Assembly: GCF_019249215.1 (NCBI RefSeq)
Contig: NZ_JAESDI010000010.1
Span: 62,001-126,000, forward strand
From: Alteromonas lipotrueae
GTDB lineage: Bacteria; Pseudomonadota; Gammaproteobacteria; Enterobacterales; Alteromonadaceae
Length of the DNA stretch: 64,000 nt
Direction of reading: 5' to 3'
Each line of letters begins with the position of its first letter. Position 1 is the first letter of the stretch. Below are positions 26,323 through 34,978 of the stretch, in pieces. The position numbers and the translations under genes were made by a program. The notes under the pieces are model-generated. The model was given only the letters and a program-made list of their open reading frames with translations. It ran no database searches and was not told the DNA's origin.

Positions 26323-27660
26323 CTAATCCTCACTTACCGCGTTGTCACCCAACACACTTGCCACGTACGCTTTCAATAATTGTTGCGCTCCTTTTGCATC
26401 TTCTCGACCAATTAAAACTGCTTCTGTTGACCTTGCTACCCCAGCCATTACTGCATTCGCTCCAACGGTGGAGCGCAAAGCGCGGGCCTCTGGTAGTTGA
26501 GCATGTGCTTCCATTAAAGCACCTAGCTGATGAAAATCTGCGTGATCTCGTGCATCCATGCGGGCGGGAACATTACCTAAGTTTCTCGCGTAGGTGAGCG
26601 CTACATCAACCGACCCTAGCGCAAGCGCTAGCTCTGTTGCCATGTCGAGCTGGCGGCTTTTTGCATTAACGGCCCAAGCATAAACCATAGATGCCAGCAC
26701 GAAAGGTGGCGAGCCATCGGCTGTGGGTATTTTCCAATTGCCTACTGCCTGTTCCACGTTCTTAATAGGATTACGACTACTGGCTCCCCAATCGAAAACC
26801 CGGCACCAAGTACCACAGGTTGTGATCATAAGCTCCCCTTTGGGAAACATTTCGTACTTGGGAATAACCCAAGGTTCTGGGTTGAGCAGCGGAGTCACGG
26901 GAAGCAGTGCTTCTTGTACCAGCGTTTGATAGAAACTAAAGGCCTCAAGGACAGCGTTGTCGTTAAGTTGGTATTGCCCCTGTTGGTTTATCAAGCGGTA
27001 ATCTGAAAAGCCAGCCAACAGGTAGCGTAGCCCTTCGGTATAGGAACCCATTCCCCACGTTAAACCTGCTGGAAACAATAGAGGGAATTGACCGGTTACC
27101 TGTTTAATCGTACGCGCGCGGTGAAGTAATTCTTGCCAGCTTTTCGGTTGGGTAGTGTCTATACCGGCTGCCTCAAGTAAATCATGACGATAATAAAGTT
27201 GTTCAATCGCTACAATGGAAGGCACGGCATAGGTGCGATTGTCGAAACTCCCTTTTGCCAGCGAACTGACCAGCTTGGGTAATTGTGAATAGCCATCCCA
27301 GTTGTGCATCGCCGTCGTTAAATCGGCTAAATATCCAGCTGCGGCTAAATCGTCTAGTTGCACATCGCGGGGGATAGAAAAAATGTCTGGGGCGTTTCCT
27401 GCTCGTAGCTCAGTAACGAGTTTGGTGAAATAATCTTGTGCTGGAGCTGGATATTCTACAATTTTCAAGTTGATTTCTAGGCGCGCTTCAAGTCCCTCTT
27501 TTAACTGATAGAGCGCGTTTAGCCTGGCTGATCTATGTTCGGCAATTACGAGAGTTGGTTTGGTGGGATGACTTTTTTGTGAAGCTTGAACTATTGCGCA
27601 ATCGCACATAAAACAACTAAAAACAATAATAGCGACACGATGTGCAAAACTACTTTTCAT
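26323..27660 (-). CDS. ABC transporter sugar-binding protein (family 1)
   Basis: Periplasmic solute-binding protein of 445 residues with an N-terminal signal (MKSSFAHRVAIIVFSCFMCDCAIVQA). The mature start, TLVIAEHRSARLNALYQLKEGLEARL, and APDIFSIPRDVQLDDLAAAGYLADL are typical of CUT1 oligosaccharide-binding proteins. It leads the four-gene importer unit, 119 bp from a perfect LacI-type operator. CUT1 importers take up di- and oligosaccharides or glycerophosphodiesters, so an intact small glycoside may be the cargo; the specific ligand is not readable. Confidence 0.88.
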   Translation of the reverse strand: MKSSFAHRVAIIVFSCFMCDCAIVQASQKSHPTKPTLVIAEHRSARLNALYQLKEGLEARLEINLKIVEYPAPAQDYFTKLVTELRAGNAPDIFSIPRDVQLDDLAAAGYLADLTTAMHNWDGYSQLPKLVSSLAKGSFDNRTYAVPSIVAIEQLYYRHDLLEAAGIDTTQPKSWQELLHRARTIKQVTGQFPLLFPAGLTWGMGSYTEGLRYLLAGFSDYRLINQQGQYQLNDNAVLEAFSFYQTLVQEALLPVTPLLNPEPWVIPKYEMFPKGELMITTCGTWCRVFDWGASSRNPIKNVEQAVGNWKIPTADGSPPFVLASMVYAWAVNAKSRQLDMATELALALGSVDVALTYARNLGNVPARMDARDHADFHQLGALMEAHAQLPEARALRSTVGANAVMAGVARSTEAVLIGREDAKGAQQLLKAYVASVLGDNAVSED

Positions 27661-27778
27661 CGCGCGTAACCCCTGAATTGAGAATAAAGAGTGCTAATTT
27701 AATTACATTGTTCGTCAAAATCATAACAATATTATTTGCCTGCATTACATATAATTTACATTTTTAATATCACGAATA

Positions 27779-27794
27779 TTGACACCGGTGTCAA
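27779..27794. promoter_or_regulatory. LacI-type operator between ABC and oxidoreductase operons
   Basis: TTGACACCGGTGTCAA is a perfect 16-bp palindrome in the 259-bp region between the divergent binding-protein and Gfo/Idh/MocA genes, 119 bp from one start and 126 bp from the other. It probably controls both. Confidence 0.82.
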
Positions 27795-27919
27795 GATAAA
27801 ATTTAATATAACAAAGTTTGTTAAATTTAACCGAAAGCCAACACGTTAAATCCGGTAAGGTTATAACGCATTAGCCAATAACGGCTAGCTTGGTGATGAG
27901 AAATTCAAGGAGATAATAG

Positions 27920-28912
27920 ATGGCGCTTAAGTTAGCGGTAATTGGTTGTGGTAAAAAAGCCTCTCAGTACATTGAAACGTGGATTTCACGTTCTGATGTG
28001 TCAATAGATGCAGTAATGGATCCAAACGAAGATGCCATGACGTTGGTCAAAAGTATCGCCGATCAGCAAGGCCAACCTCAGCCTGCGTGCTTCTCAAGTT
28101 GGGAGACCTTGTTACAAAGTCAGAGTGACAATCTAGATGCTGTTTATATTTGCACTCCCCATGCTAGTCATGCTGAACAAGCTGAGATGGCGCTTACACT
28201 TGGTCTGGATGTGTTATTGGAAAAACCAATGGTAACCAGCGTAGATGAAGCGAATCGACTCATCGCGGCACAAGAGTCTTCAGGTAAAGCCTTAGTGGTT
28301 GCTTATCAAGGCGGGCTTTCGCCTCTAGTACAACAGCTAAAACAAGATATTTTGGCTAATACATATGGAGAGTTGGTGAGTATTACAGCGTCTATATGGG
28401 AAAACTGGGCCACCACATACGCTGGCCATTGGAAGCAAATTCCTGCTGTTTCAGGAGGGGGCTTTATGTTTGACACTGGCGCGCATATGATGAATACCGT
28501 CTCAATGTTAGCCAATAGCCCGCTAACCAACGTAACGGCAAGTATGCGCAATCTTGATTATCCGGTAGACATTGTTACCACGGTAAGCGGTGAACTTGAA
28601 AATGGGACTTTGTTCAATTTGCATGCCTGCGGTAACAGCATTCGTTGTACTTCACGCATTGAATGTTACTTTACCGAATACGTGGTGAGAGTTTGCGCAT
28701 GGGGACGCTGGATGGAAATAGAGGACAGTGATGGCAAAGTGGTTAGAAAGGAGCAGGAATCTGCGAATAACCTAATGAACGTTTTCCAGCAAACCATAAC
28801 GGGTGAAATTGATAACCCTTCAGATGTGCGCCAAGGTTTAGCAATGGCAAAGCTGTGGGATGCAATCAAGCTTTCTGCATCCCAGCAAGGTGCAATGGTT
28901 ACTGTTGATTAA
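27920..28912 (+). CDS. Gfo/Idh/MocA family NAD(P)-dependent oxidoreductase
   Basis: A 330-residue cytoplasmic dehydrogenase. N-terminal Rossmann fold with KLAVIGCGKKASQYIETW (residues 3-20), the family motif LLEKPMVTSVDEANRLI at about 95-111, and GGFMFDTGAHMMNTV near 178-192 holding the catalytic-type His. The family includes inositol 2-dehydrogenase, glucose-fructose oxidoreductase and enzymes that make 3-keto glycosides. It may fill the missing IolG role or act with the ThuA-like protein, both being inference. An excellent ribosome-binding site, AAGGAGATAATAG, precedes the ATG. It is transcribed alone and convergent with the thuA-like gene. Confidence 0.85.
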   Translation: MALKLAVIGCGKKASQYIETWISRSDVSIDAVMDPNEDAMTLVKSIADQQGQPQPACFSSWETLLQSQSDNLDAVYICTPHASHAEQAEMALTLGLDVLLEKPMVTSVDEANRLIAAQESSGKALVVAYQGGLSPLVQQLKQDILANTYGELVSITASIWENWATTYAGHWKQIPAVSGGGFMFDTGAHMMNTVSMLANSPLTNVTASMRNLDYPVDIVTTVSGELENGTLFNLHACGNSIRCTSRIECYFTEYVVRVCAWGRWMEIEDSDGKVVRKEQESANNLMNVFQQTITGEIDNPSDVRQGLAMAKLWDAIKLSASQQGAMVTVD

Positions 28913-28926
28913 TCTAATAAGGTATA

Positions 28927-28957
28927 AGCCAGCGTTAGCGCTGGCTATTTTTCTTTT
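28927..28957 (+). terminator. Terminator of the oxidoreductase gene
   Basis: AGCCAGCG-TTAG-CGCTGGCT forms a perfect 8-bp stem followed by ATTTTTCTTTT. It overlaps the 3' end of the convergent ThuA-like gene. Confidence 0.8.
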
Positions 28958-29741
28958 CGGTTTTTTCGGCAATCATTAATTTACGTGGCTTCTTGAAGTA
29001 AGTTTGCTTCGGGGCTCCTGTTTCTAACGGAACTGGGCGCCCCCAATTTTGCATTGTCCAGCCACTTTCGTGGGGTTGCTGTGCCCAAGCGACCGCATTG
29101 GCTAAAATCTGAATAATGGTTGGATTTCGGTAAATGGGGAACGTTTCATGGCCTGGCGAGAAAAAGAATATACGCCCTCTTCCACGTTGAAATGTGCAGC
29201 CACTTCTTAGTATCTCACCCCCTTGATACCATGAGGTGAAAACCAATTCATCGGGCTCAGGAATATCAAAAGGCTCACCGTACATTTCCGATTGCGGTAG
29301 CTCCACTTGAGGTGGAATATTAAAGGCGATTGGGTGAGAGGGCTTCAAACACCAAACCCGTTCACGTTCTCCGCCATCGGCTTCTCGCCAACTCAAGTTA
29401 CAACTTGTTCCCATTAAGCGTTTGAATATCTTGCTGTGGTGACCACTGTGCAAAACAATTAACCCCATTCCGGCGAGCACACGGGCTTGTAGTTTATCAA
29501 TAATGGCGTCATCGAGCTCATCGTGATACCGGTGGCCCCACCAAATGGCCACGTCAGTTTTTTCGATCAGCTCATCAGGCCAACCTTGATGAGGATCATC
29601 TAACGTGGACAACGTTAAATTAAAACCAAAGGGTTTAAGCGCGTCAACAATACAGCCACCAATGGTTTCTGGGTATACTTCTTGAACGTCTTCATCTTCT
29701 TTTTCATGCCGACATTCGTTCCAAACGGTAACATTAATCAT
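28935..29741 (-). CDS. ThuA-like domain protein
   Basis: A 268-residue cytoplasmic protein with a ThuA/glutamine-amidotransferase-like fold: VTVWNECRHEKED, DVAIWWGHRYHDEL, GLIVLHSGHHSKIFKRLMG and FFSPGHETFPIY are typical. ThuA proteins act in trehalose and other glycoside use through 3-keto intermediates in rhizobia, but the chemistry of this subgroup is not settled. The ATG at 29741 overlaps the uxuB stop as ATGA, with AGGAG eight bases upstream, so translation is coupled. A longer frame to 29840 would run deep into uxuB. Third gene of the uxaC-uxuB unit. Confidence 0.82.
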   Translation of the reverse strand: MINVTVWNECRHEKEDEDVQEVYPETIGGCIVDALKPFGFNLTLSTLDDPHQGWPDELIEKTDVAIWWGHRYHDELDDAIIDKLQARVLAGMGLIVLHSGHHSKIFKRLMGTSCNLSWREADGGERERVWCLKPSHPIAFNIPPQVELPQSEMYGEPFDIPEPDELVFTSWYQGGEILRSGCTFQRGRGRIFFFSPGHETFPIYRNPTIIQILANAVAWAQQPHESGWTMQNWGRPVPLETGAPKQTYFKKPRKLMIAEKTEKKNSQR

Positions 29742-31249
29742 GATAGCGCTCCTAACGGTTTGATACTGTAATCTTGTACTTCCAGTAGCAGGCTTTGTAG
29801 TGCGGTTTGCACGCCATTCGCCAAAATATAACTTAACCAATACGTGACGCGCTGACTGAAAATATCGGATTGCGATAGGCTTGCTGGGAACACGCTACTG
29901 ACATCAAGATATTGGCGAATTAATTCATCAATATGATCCCAATGTTGTTGGCGAATAATTAGCAGCGTGTCGGCTAAAGGATCTTGTACTTCAATGGTGT
30001 CGCCTTTTTGATCAAATGCCATGGTATAGCGCAGCCAACTTGCTATCGCAAAGCTCAAGCCTTCAATTGACTCCTGGCTTGCAATCCTATCAATAACGGT
30101 ATTAAGAAGGCGTTGAGGCAGTTTTTGTGAGCCATCCATCGCGATTTGATACGTACTGTGATGTAGCACGGGGTTGCGAAATCTTTCCAAGAGATCATTG
30201 ATGTACTGCGTTAAATCTAAGCCGGGTGGGGCGGATAATGTAGGCATGATCTCATTGTGCATCACATGCTTTAAGTACTTTGTTAAATACTCATCGGCCA
30301 TGACTTCATGCACGTACTGATAACCGCTAAGGAAGCCAATGTATGCTAAAGCAGAATGAGCACCGTTAAGTAATCTCAACTTAGCGTTTTCAAAAGGTTC
30401 CACATCTTCAACAAGGGTAACACCAACGTCTTCCCACGCTGGTCGACCGGCCACAAAGTTATCTTCAATCACCCATTGGCTAAACCGTTCTGATTTCACT
30501 AGGCCCAAATCCTGGATACCGTCTTGCTGAAAGTCTTCAATATCCTGGGGGGTAGTAGCAGGCACAATTCTATCTACCATGCTATTTGGAAACGAAACAT
30601 GAAGCTTTATCCATGCCACTAAATTGGGATCCAGTTGTTCAGCAAATTCGCAAATTAAACCTTTTAACGTTGTCCCATTTTGCGGTAAGTTATCGCAGCA
30701 CAACACTGTGAGCCCTTGTCCATGAGAAGTGAATCTTTTCTGCAAGCTTGATGCAATAAAGCCTATTGCCGATTTAGGCTTATCTAGGTTTTCTAAATCA
30801 TGCACAATACTTGGATTGCTGAAGTCTAGTTTATTGGTCGCGGGGTCGTGGCAATATCCTTTCTCTGTTACGGTTAACGAGACAATTTTAGTGTCAGGCT
30901 TCGTCATTAAAGTAAGTACAGCTTCAGGGTTTTCTGGGGCGACAAGTAGTTGCTTTACAGCTTGTATAAGCGTTGCAGATTTTCCGTTTTTGTCCGACTC
31001 AATAACGTGATAAAGCCCATCTTGTGGGGCAAGTTGTTCGCGGACACTGGCGCTACGCAAAGATACCCCCGCGATATACCATGGAGCGCTCTTGTTCGTT
31101 AGGTTAACATTGTCGGTATACCAGGCTTGGTGCGCGCGATGGAAGGCACCAATACCTAAATGCACAATACTAATCGGGGCATTTTTACTACGATAGTTAT
31201 CTATATCTAGCGTGGTGAGTAGTGCGTCGTTAAGTCTGTTCGTAGCCAT
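29738..31249 (-). CDS. uxuB: D-fructuronate reductase (mannitol dehydrogenase family)
   Basis: NAD-dependent polyol dehydrogenase that reduces D-fructuronate to D-mannonate in glucuronate catabolism. N-terminal SIVHLGIGAFHRAHQAWYTDN is the Rossmann part of the family; SFPNSMVDRIVPAT and the catalytic KLRLLNGAHSALAYIG are both present. Mannitol or tagaturonate activity cannot be excluded from motifs, but the neighbour uxaC makes fructuronate the likely substrate. I choose the ATG at 31249 (503 residues) with GAGGG before it; a GTG at 31261 overlapping the uxaC stop is an alternative. Confidence 0.9.
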   Translation of the reverse strand: MATNRLNDALLTTLDIDNYRSKNAPISIVHLGIGAFHRAHQAWYTDNVNLTNKSAPWYIAGVSLRSASVREQLAPQDGLYHVIESDKNGKSATLIQAVKQLLVAPENPEAVLTLMTKPDTKIVSLTVTEKGYCHDPATNKLDFSNPSIVHDLENLDKPKSAIGFIASSLQKRFTSHGQGLTVLCCDNLPQNGTTLKGLICEFAEQLDPNLVAWIKLHVSFPNSMVDRIVPATTPQDIEDFQQDGIQDLGLVKSERFSQWVIEDNFVAGRPAWEDVGVTLVEDVEPFENAKLRLLNGAHSALAYIGFLSGYQYVHEVMADEYLTKYLKHVMHNEIMPTLSAPPGLDLTQYINDLLERFRNPVLHHSTYQIAMDGSQKLPQRLLNTVIDRIASQESIEGLSFAIASWLRYTMAFDQKGDTIEVQDPLADTLLIIRQQHWDHIDELIRQYLDVSSVFPASLSQSDIFSQRVTYWLSYILANGVQTALQSLLLEVQDYSIKPLGALS

Positions 31250-31257
31250 TGTTTCCC

Positions 31258-32670
31258 TCACAGTTTGTATGCTTCCTTCGCTAGGTTGTAGGCTAAATCT
31301 TTGGCCAATGTCACGGCTTCTGATTCATCTAACATGTGTCGTGCAACCAATTCAGCTAAATAGGTGCAGTCCATGCGTCGCGCAACATCATGTCTTGCTG
31401 GAATAGACAAAAACGCACGGGTGTCGTCGTTAAAGCCTACCGTGTTATAAAACCCCGCCGTTTCGGTTACTGAGCGCCTAAAGCGCATCATACCTTCTGG
31501 ACTATCATGGAACCACCATGCCGGGCCCAGCTTTAAACTTGGGTAGTGGCCAGCTAATGGTGCTAACTCACGGCTGTACACTGTTTCATCAAGAGTAAAC
31601 AGAATGATACTCAGATCAGTGTTGTTACCGAATTTGCTAAGAAGTGGTTTTAACGCATTTACATACTCTGTGTTGGCTGGAATGTCCGCGCCTTTATCTC
31701 TCCCATAGTGTGCAAAGAGTTGCTGGTTATGATTTCGATGAGAGCCAGGATGTATCTGCATAACGAGTCCGTCATCCAATGACATCTCTGCCATTTTCAC
31801 TAACATGTGGGCGCGGAAAAGCTCGGCATCGTCAGCGGTTGGGGTGTCTTGTACTTTTTGAAATAGTACGCTTGCTTGTTCATCGCTTAGATTGGCTGTT
31901 GCAGCAGTTGGGTGACCATGATCCGTTGATGTAGCGCCCATCTCCTTGAAAAATAGACGGCGTTGGCGAAGTGCATCCAAATACTGTGAATACTCTTGAC
32001 AATCTAAATTAGTTAATTCGCTGAGCTGAACTAATTTGGCATTGAATTTTTCATGCTCAGGATCTACCACTGCATCGGGTCTAAAAGCGGTAATAACCTT
32101 GCCTGACCAATCACTGTTTTTTATTTTCTGGTGGTGTTTAAGGTTATCAGTCGCACATTCTGTTGTGGCAATGACTTCAATATTATAACGATCGAATAAG
32201 CTTCTTGGCTTGAAAGCTTCGGTTTGAAGGGCATCGTTAATGACCTGATAGTAGTGCGAAGCTGTGCTACTGTTTAGTTTTTCGGTAATATTGAAAGTAT
32301 TCACAAATACATAGTCTAACCATATCCGTGAAGGCGTGCCTTGAAATAGGTGATAGTGATCGGCGAAAATCTGCCAAGCTTTTTCGGGGTCGGCGTTGGC
32401 ATGGCTGCCATCTTTTCTAGGAATGCCCAAATGGTCTAAATCCACCCCCTGGCTATACAGCATTCTAAACACATAATGGTCGGGGTGAATGAGTAATTCA
32501 GTAGGGTTTGAAAAGTTTTTGTTCTCAGCAAACCAAGCAGGATCAGTGTGTCCATGAGGGCTAACTATTGGCAATTTTTCAACGTGTTGGTATAGATTTC
32601 TTGCGATATCTCGCTCAATCTTATTCGATGAAAAGAGGCGGTCAGGGTGCATAGTTAACGTGCTGGCCAT
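31258..32670 (-). CDS. uxaC: Glucuronate (uronate) isomerase
   Basis: Isomerises D-glucuronate to D-fructuronate, and D-galacturonate to tagaturonate, in the cytoplasm. A 470-residue product from the ATG at 32670, equal to the typical family length; GGAGAC precedes this ATG, while a GTG at 32712 would add 14 residues. Metal-site motif SPHGHTDPAWF lies near residues 37-47, and TVGFNDDTRAFLSIPARHDVARR lies near the C-terminus. First gene of the unit uxaC-uxuB-thuA-like, preceded by the longest perfect LacI-type palindrome in the window. Confidence 0.94.
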   Translation of the reverse strand: MASTLTMHPDRLFSSNKIERDIARNLYQHVEKLPIVSPHGHTDPAWFAENKNFSNPTELLIHPDHYVFRMLYSQGVDLDHLGIPRKDGSHANADPEKAWQIFADHYHLFQGTPSRIWLDYVFVNTFNITEKLNSSTASHYYQVINDALQTEAFKPRSLFDRYNIEVIATTECATDNLKHHQKIKNSDWSGKVITAFRPDAVVDPEHEKFNAKLVQLSELTNLDCQEYSQYLDALRQRRLFFKEMGATSTDHGHPTAATANLSDEQASVLFQKVQDTPTADDAELFRAHMLVKMAEMSLDDGLVMQIHPGSHRNHNQQLFAHYGRDKGADIPANTEYVNALKPLLSKFGNNTDLSIILFTLDETVYSRELAPLAGHYPSLKLGPAWWFHDSPEGMMRFRRSVTETAGFYNTVGFNDDTRAFLSIPARHDVARRMDCTYLAELVARHMLDESEAVTLAKDLAYNLAKEAYKL

Positions 32671-33136
32671 AGAGTCTCCAAAACTTTTATTTATTGGTTC
32701 ATTGGCTTTCACTTTGAAAAAGTAGGAAAGTCAGTAAACAGTAAATTTAACGATAAGTGTGTGTTATAAAGATATTTGACACCGGTGTCAAATATAGTGC
32801 AATAATAAGGCGGTGCCAGTAGGTTCTGCTTTGCGTCTTACAAACGCTGTGTTATTCCAATATGGTGTGGCCAGTTAGATAGGTACGTAAAACACGGTTG
32901 GCGCAAAGGTAAAGTGAACTGTCATCGGTGTTTCGTGAGGGGACAATGAAATATAGTCGAGGTGCACACTTTAGCCTTGTGTAAAATTGAAGGTAAGGTA
33001 ACAATGCTTATCAGCGCTACTTTCATTTTCGTTTAATCGTAAGAGTAAATAGCTCTCAATCGAAACGTCATTGTCGTTAATGTTTAGGCTTTAGCGATAT
33101 AGCTCGAAATTAAAATAGGAATATAACTTAAAACTT
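32671..33136. other. Divergent regulatory region between uxaC and the lacI-type gene
   Basis: A 466-bp region without a convincing gene. Beyond the operator at 32773-32794 I see no hairpin or open frame. The operator is near uxaC but 343 bp from the regulator gene, so autoregulation of the regulator is not obvious. Confidence 0.6.
32773..32794. promoter_or_regulatory. LacI-type operator upstream of uxaC
   Basis: A perfect 22-bp palindrome centred on CACCGGTG, containing the same core as the sites at 16333, 23079 and 27779. It lies 103 bp before the uxaC start and next to the gene for the LacI-family regulator. Confidence 0.85.
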
Positions 33137-34174
33137 ATGCGTTCGGTTACTATAAAGGATGTAGCTCTACATGCTGGAGTTTCAAAAAAAACGGTGTCTC
33201 GCGTTATTAATAAAGAAGCGAACGTTAAAGATGAAATGCGTCAAAAAGTGCAGGAGGCTATTGACCATCTCGGCTTCAAACGTAATCCATTAGGAATGGC
33301 CTTAGCTAAGAACCGTTCGTTTTTTATCGCGTTGCTAGCAGATAACCCCAGTCCTGGCTACATAATGAACTTACAGAAGGGAATTATGAAAGGCTGTAGA
33401 GAAGAGCAAATGGGGGTGTTTTTATATGACTGCAGCTATCGCTCTCCCACACTGGTTGAAGAGATAGAATCATTTATTGATAATACCTTGGCAGATGGTC
33501 TTATTCTAGCTCCTCCCTTGAGCGATAAACCTGAATTATTGGATATGTTAGATCGCAAAAATATCAGTTACGTTCAAATAGGAGCTAAAGACAAAACGCG
33601 AGGGGATTTTGTTGATATGGACGCTGTAAAAGCGGCCTACGATATGACAAGTTACCTGTTGCACTTAAAGCATCGCGATATAGGCTTTATTTTAGGCCAT
33701 CCAGACCAGTACACCAGCCAGCGTTGTGAGCAAGGCTATAGAATGGCGTTCGCAGACGCAAACTTAAAAGTGGATGAGTCACTTATTGTCCAGGGCTACT
33801 ACACGTATCAGTCAGGGGTAGATGCCGCTTCCGTGTTACTCAACAGAAACACTCCACCATCGGCAATATTTGCATCGAATGACGAGATGGCCGTTGGTGT
33901 ATTGTATACAGCGCAAAGTCGCGGGATTAGCGTACCTAAGCAGCTTTCAATAGCCAGTATCGATGATACGCCCATCGTAACAAAAGTATGGCCTAATATT
34001 ACTACTATGCGCCACCCACTAACCAGCATTGGGTATCGCGCAGCTACGTTTTTAATTGGCCGTTTAAAGCACAAGCATGCTGGCGCTAATAGTAGTGTGA
34101 ATATCAGCGACAGCAATGAGACCTTTCATTGTGACCTTGTTATTCGAGAATCAACCACTTTGTTTACTGGTTAA
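33137..34174 (+). CDS. LacI-family transcriptional regulator, probable uronate-locus repressor
   Basis: A 345-residue repressor-type protein. The N-terminal helix-turn-helix TIKDVALHAGVSKKTVSRVIN is at residues 5-25 with hinge helix NPLGMALA near 55; the rest is a periplasmic-binding-protein-like effector domain (SIASIDDTPIVTKVWPNITTMRHP). It is the only LacI-family gene in the window and lies beside uxaC, so it is the best candidate to bind the four perfect CACCGGTG-centred palindromes. The inducer is unknown; a uronate or glycoside is plausible. The ribosome-binding site is weak. Its 3' end overlaps the convergent iolB by 11 bp. Confidence 0.9.
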   Translation: MRSVTIKDVALHAGVSKKTVSRVINKEANVKDEMRQKVQEAIDHLGFKRNPLGMALAKNRSFFIALLADNPSPGYIMNLQKGIMKGCREEQMGVFLYDCSYRSPTLVEEIESFIDNTLADGLILAPPLSDKPELLDMLDRKNISYVQIGAKDKTRGDFVDMDAVKAAYDMTSYLLHLKHRDIGFILGHPDQYTSQRCEQGYRMAFADANLKVDESLIVQGYYTYQSGVDAASVLLNRNTPPSAIFASNDEMAVGVLYTAQSRGISVPKQLSIASIDDTPIVTKVWPNITTMRHPLTSIGYRAATFLIGRLKHKHAGANSSVNISDSNETFHCDLVIRESTTLFTG

Positions 34175-34967
34175 CAATCCAAGCGTGATCGGGATCATTA
34201 TGAAAGATCCATTCTCTTTTTGGGCCCGCCATTACGTTTAGATAATACAGCTCGTATCCATGCGGAGTTCCGACTGGGTGATACCCTTTAGGAACGGTAA
34301 CTACGCTGTTATGCTCTACACTAATGGTTTCATCAATGCTTCTATCGTCGGTATAAACCCGTTGAAAAGCAAAGCCTTGTTTAGGGTTAAGCTTGTGATA
34401 ATACGTTTCTTCTAATGCACTCTCTTGTGGTATTGCGTCGGTGTCATGTTTATGAGGTGGATAGCTTGACCAATGACCACTGGGGGTGATGACTTCAGTG
34501 ATCAGTAAACGTTCTGCATCTACATTGTCCATCATTATATTGCGAATGTGACGTAAATTAGTGCCACTTCCCCTTGTCATCGTGACACAATCTTGAGGCG
34601 TAATAAGCTTTACAGGGTAAAGGCCCTTTGCGGGGGCACGGCAAAGGGCTACCTCTAATGAGGTTAGCGCATTTATCGTCAATTCCTGTTTTGGTGGAGC
34701 ATAAACGGCGTAAGGGGCTATACCATCAAATGCTGAAGCTCTATGGCCGATATTACTAAACAATTGCTCTTGTGTCGTAACGTCTGCGACTCCAGAGATA
34801 ATCACTGCACAAAGCTCAGTATTTTGGGTGTTGACCACCAGGGTATCATCAGCTTCAAGCATCACCACCTCAAAACCAACAAACTGCCAGTTCGCCGATT
34901 CTGGGGTTATATTAATAATACGTTTGTCTGCGCCTGCTTCTTTAGGGCGTATATGTAAATGAGACAT
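34164..34967 (-). CDS. iolB: 5-deoxy-glucuronate isomerase
   Basis: Cytoplasmic cupin-fold enzyme converting 5-deoxy-D-glucuronate to 5-dehydro-2-deoxy-D-gluconate in myo-inositol catabolism. The 267 residues match IolB length. Characteristic stretches are SGHWSSYPPHKHDTD with metal-binding histidines near residues 164-178, EETYYHKLNPKQGFAFQRVYTDDRS and VPKGYHPVGTPHGYELYYLNVMAG. It follows the RpiR regulator gene by 11 bp on the same strand, so the two are probably co-transcribed and divergent from iolCDA. Confidence 0.93.
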   Translation of the reverse strand: MSHLHIRPKEAGADKRIINITPESANWQFVGFEVVMLEADDTLVVNTQNTELCAVIISGVADVTTQEQLFSNIGHRASAFDGIAPYAVYAPPKQELTINALTSLEVALCRAPAKGLYPVKLITPQDCVTMTRGSGTNLRHIRNIMMDNVDAERLLITEVITPSGHWSSYPPHKHDTDAIPQESALEETYYHKLNPKQGFAFQRVYTDDRSIDETISVEHNSVVTVPKGYHPVGTPHGYELYYLNVMAGPKREWIFHNDPDHAWIVNQ

Positions 34968-34978
34968 GCCAATTCCTA

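Noticed and set aside
29742..29840. N-terminal extension of the ThuA-like protein
   Set aside because: It would overlap uxuB by about 100 bp, while the ATG at 29741 has an AGGAG site and the classical ATGA overlap.
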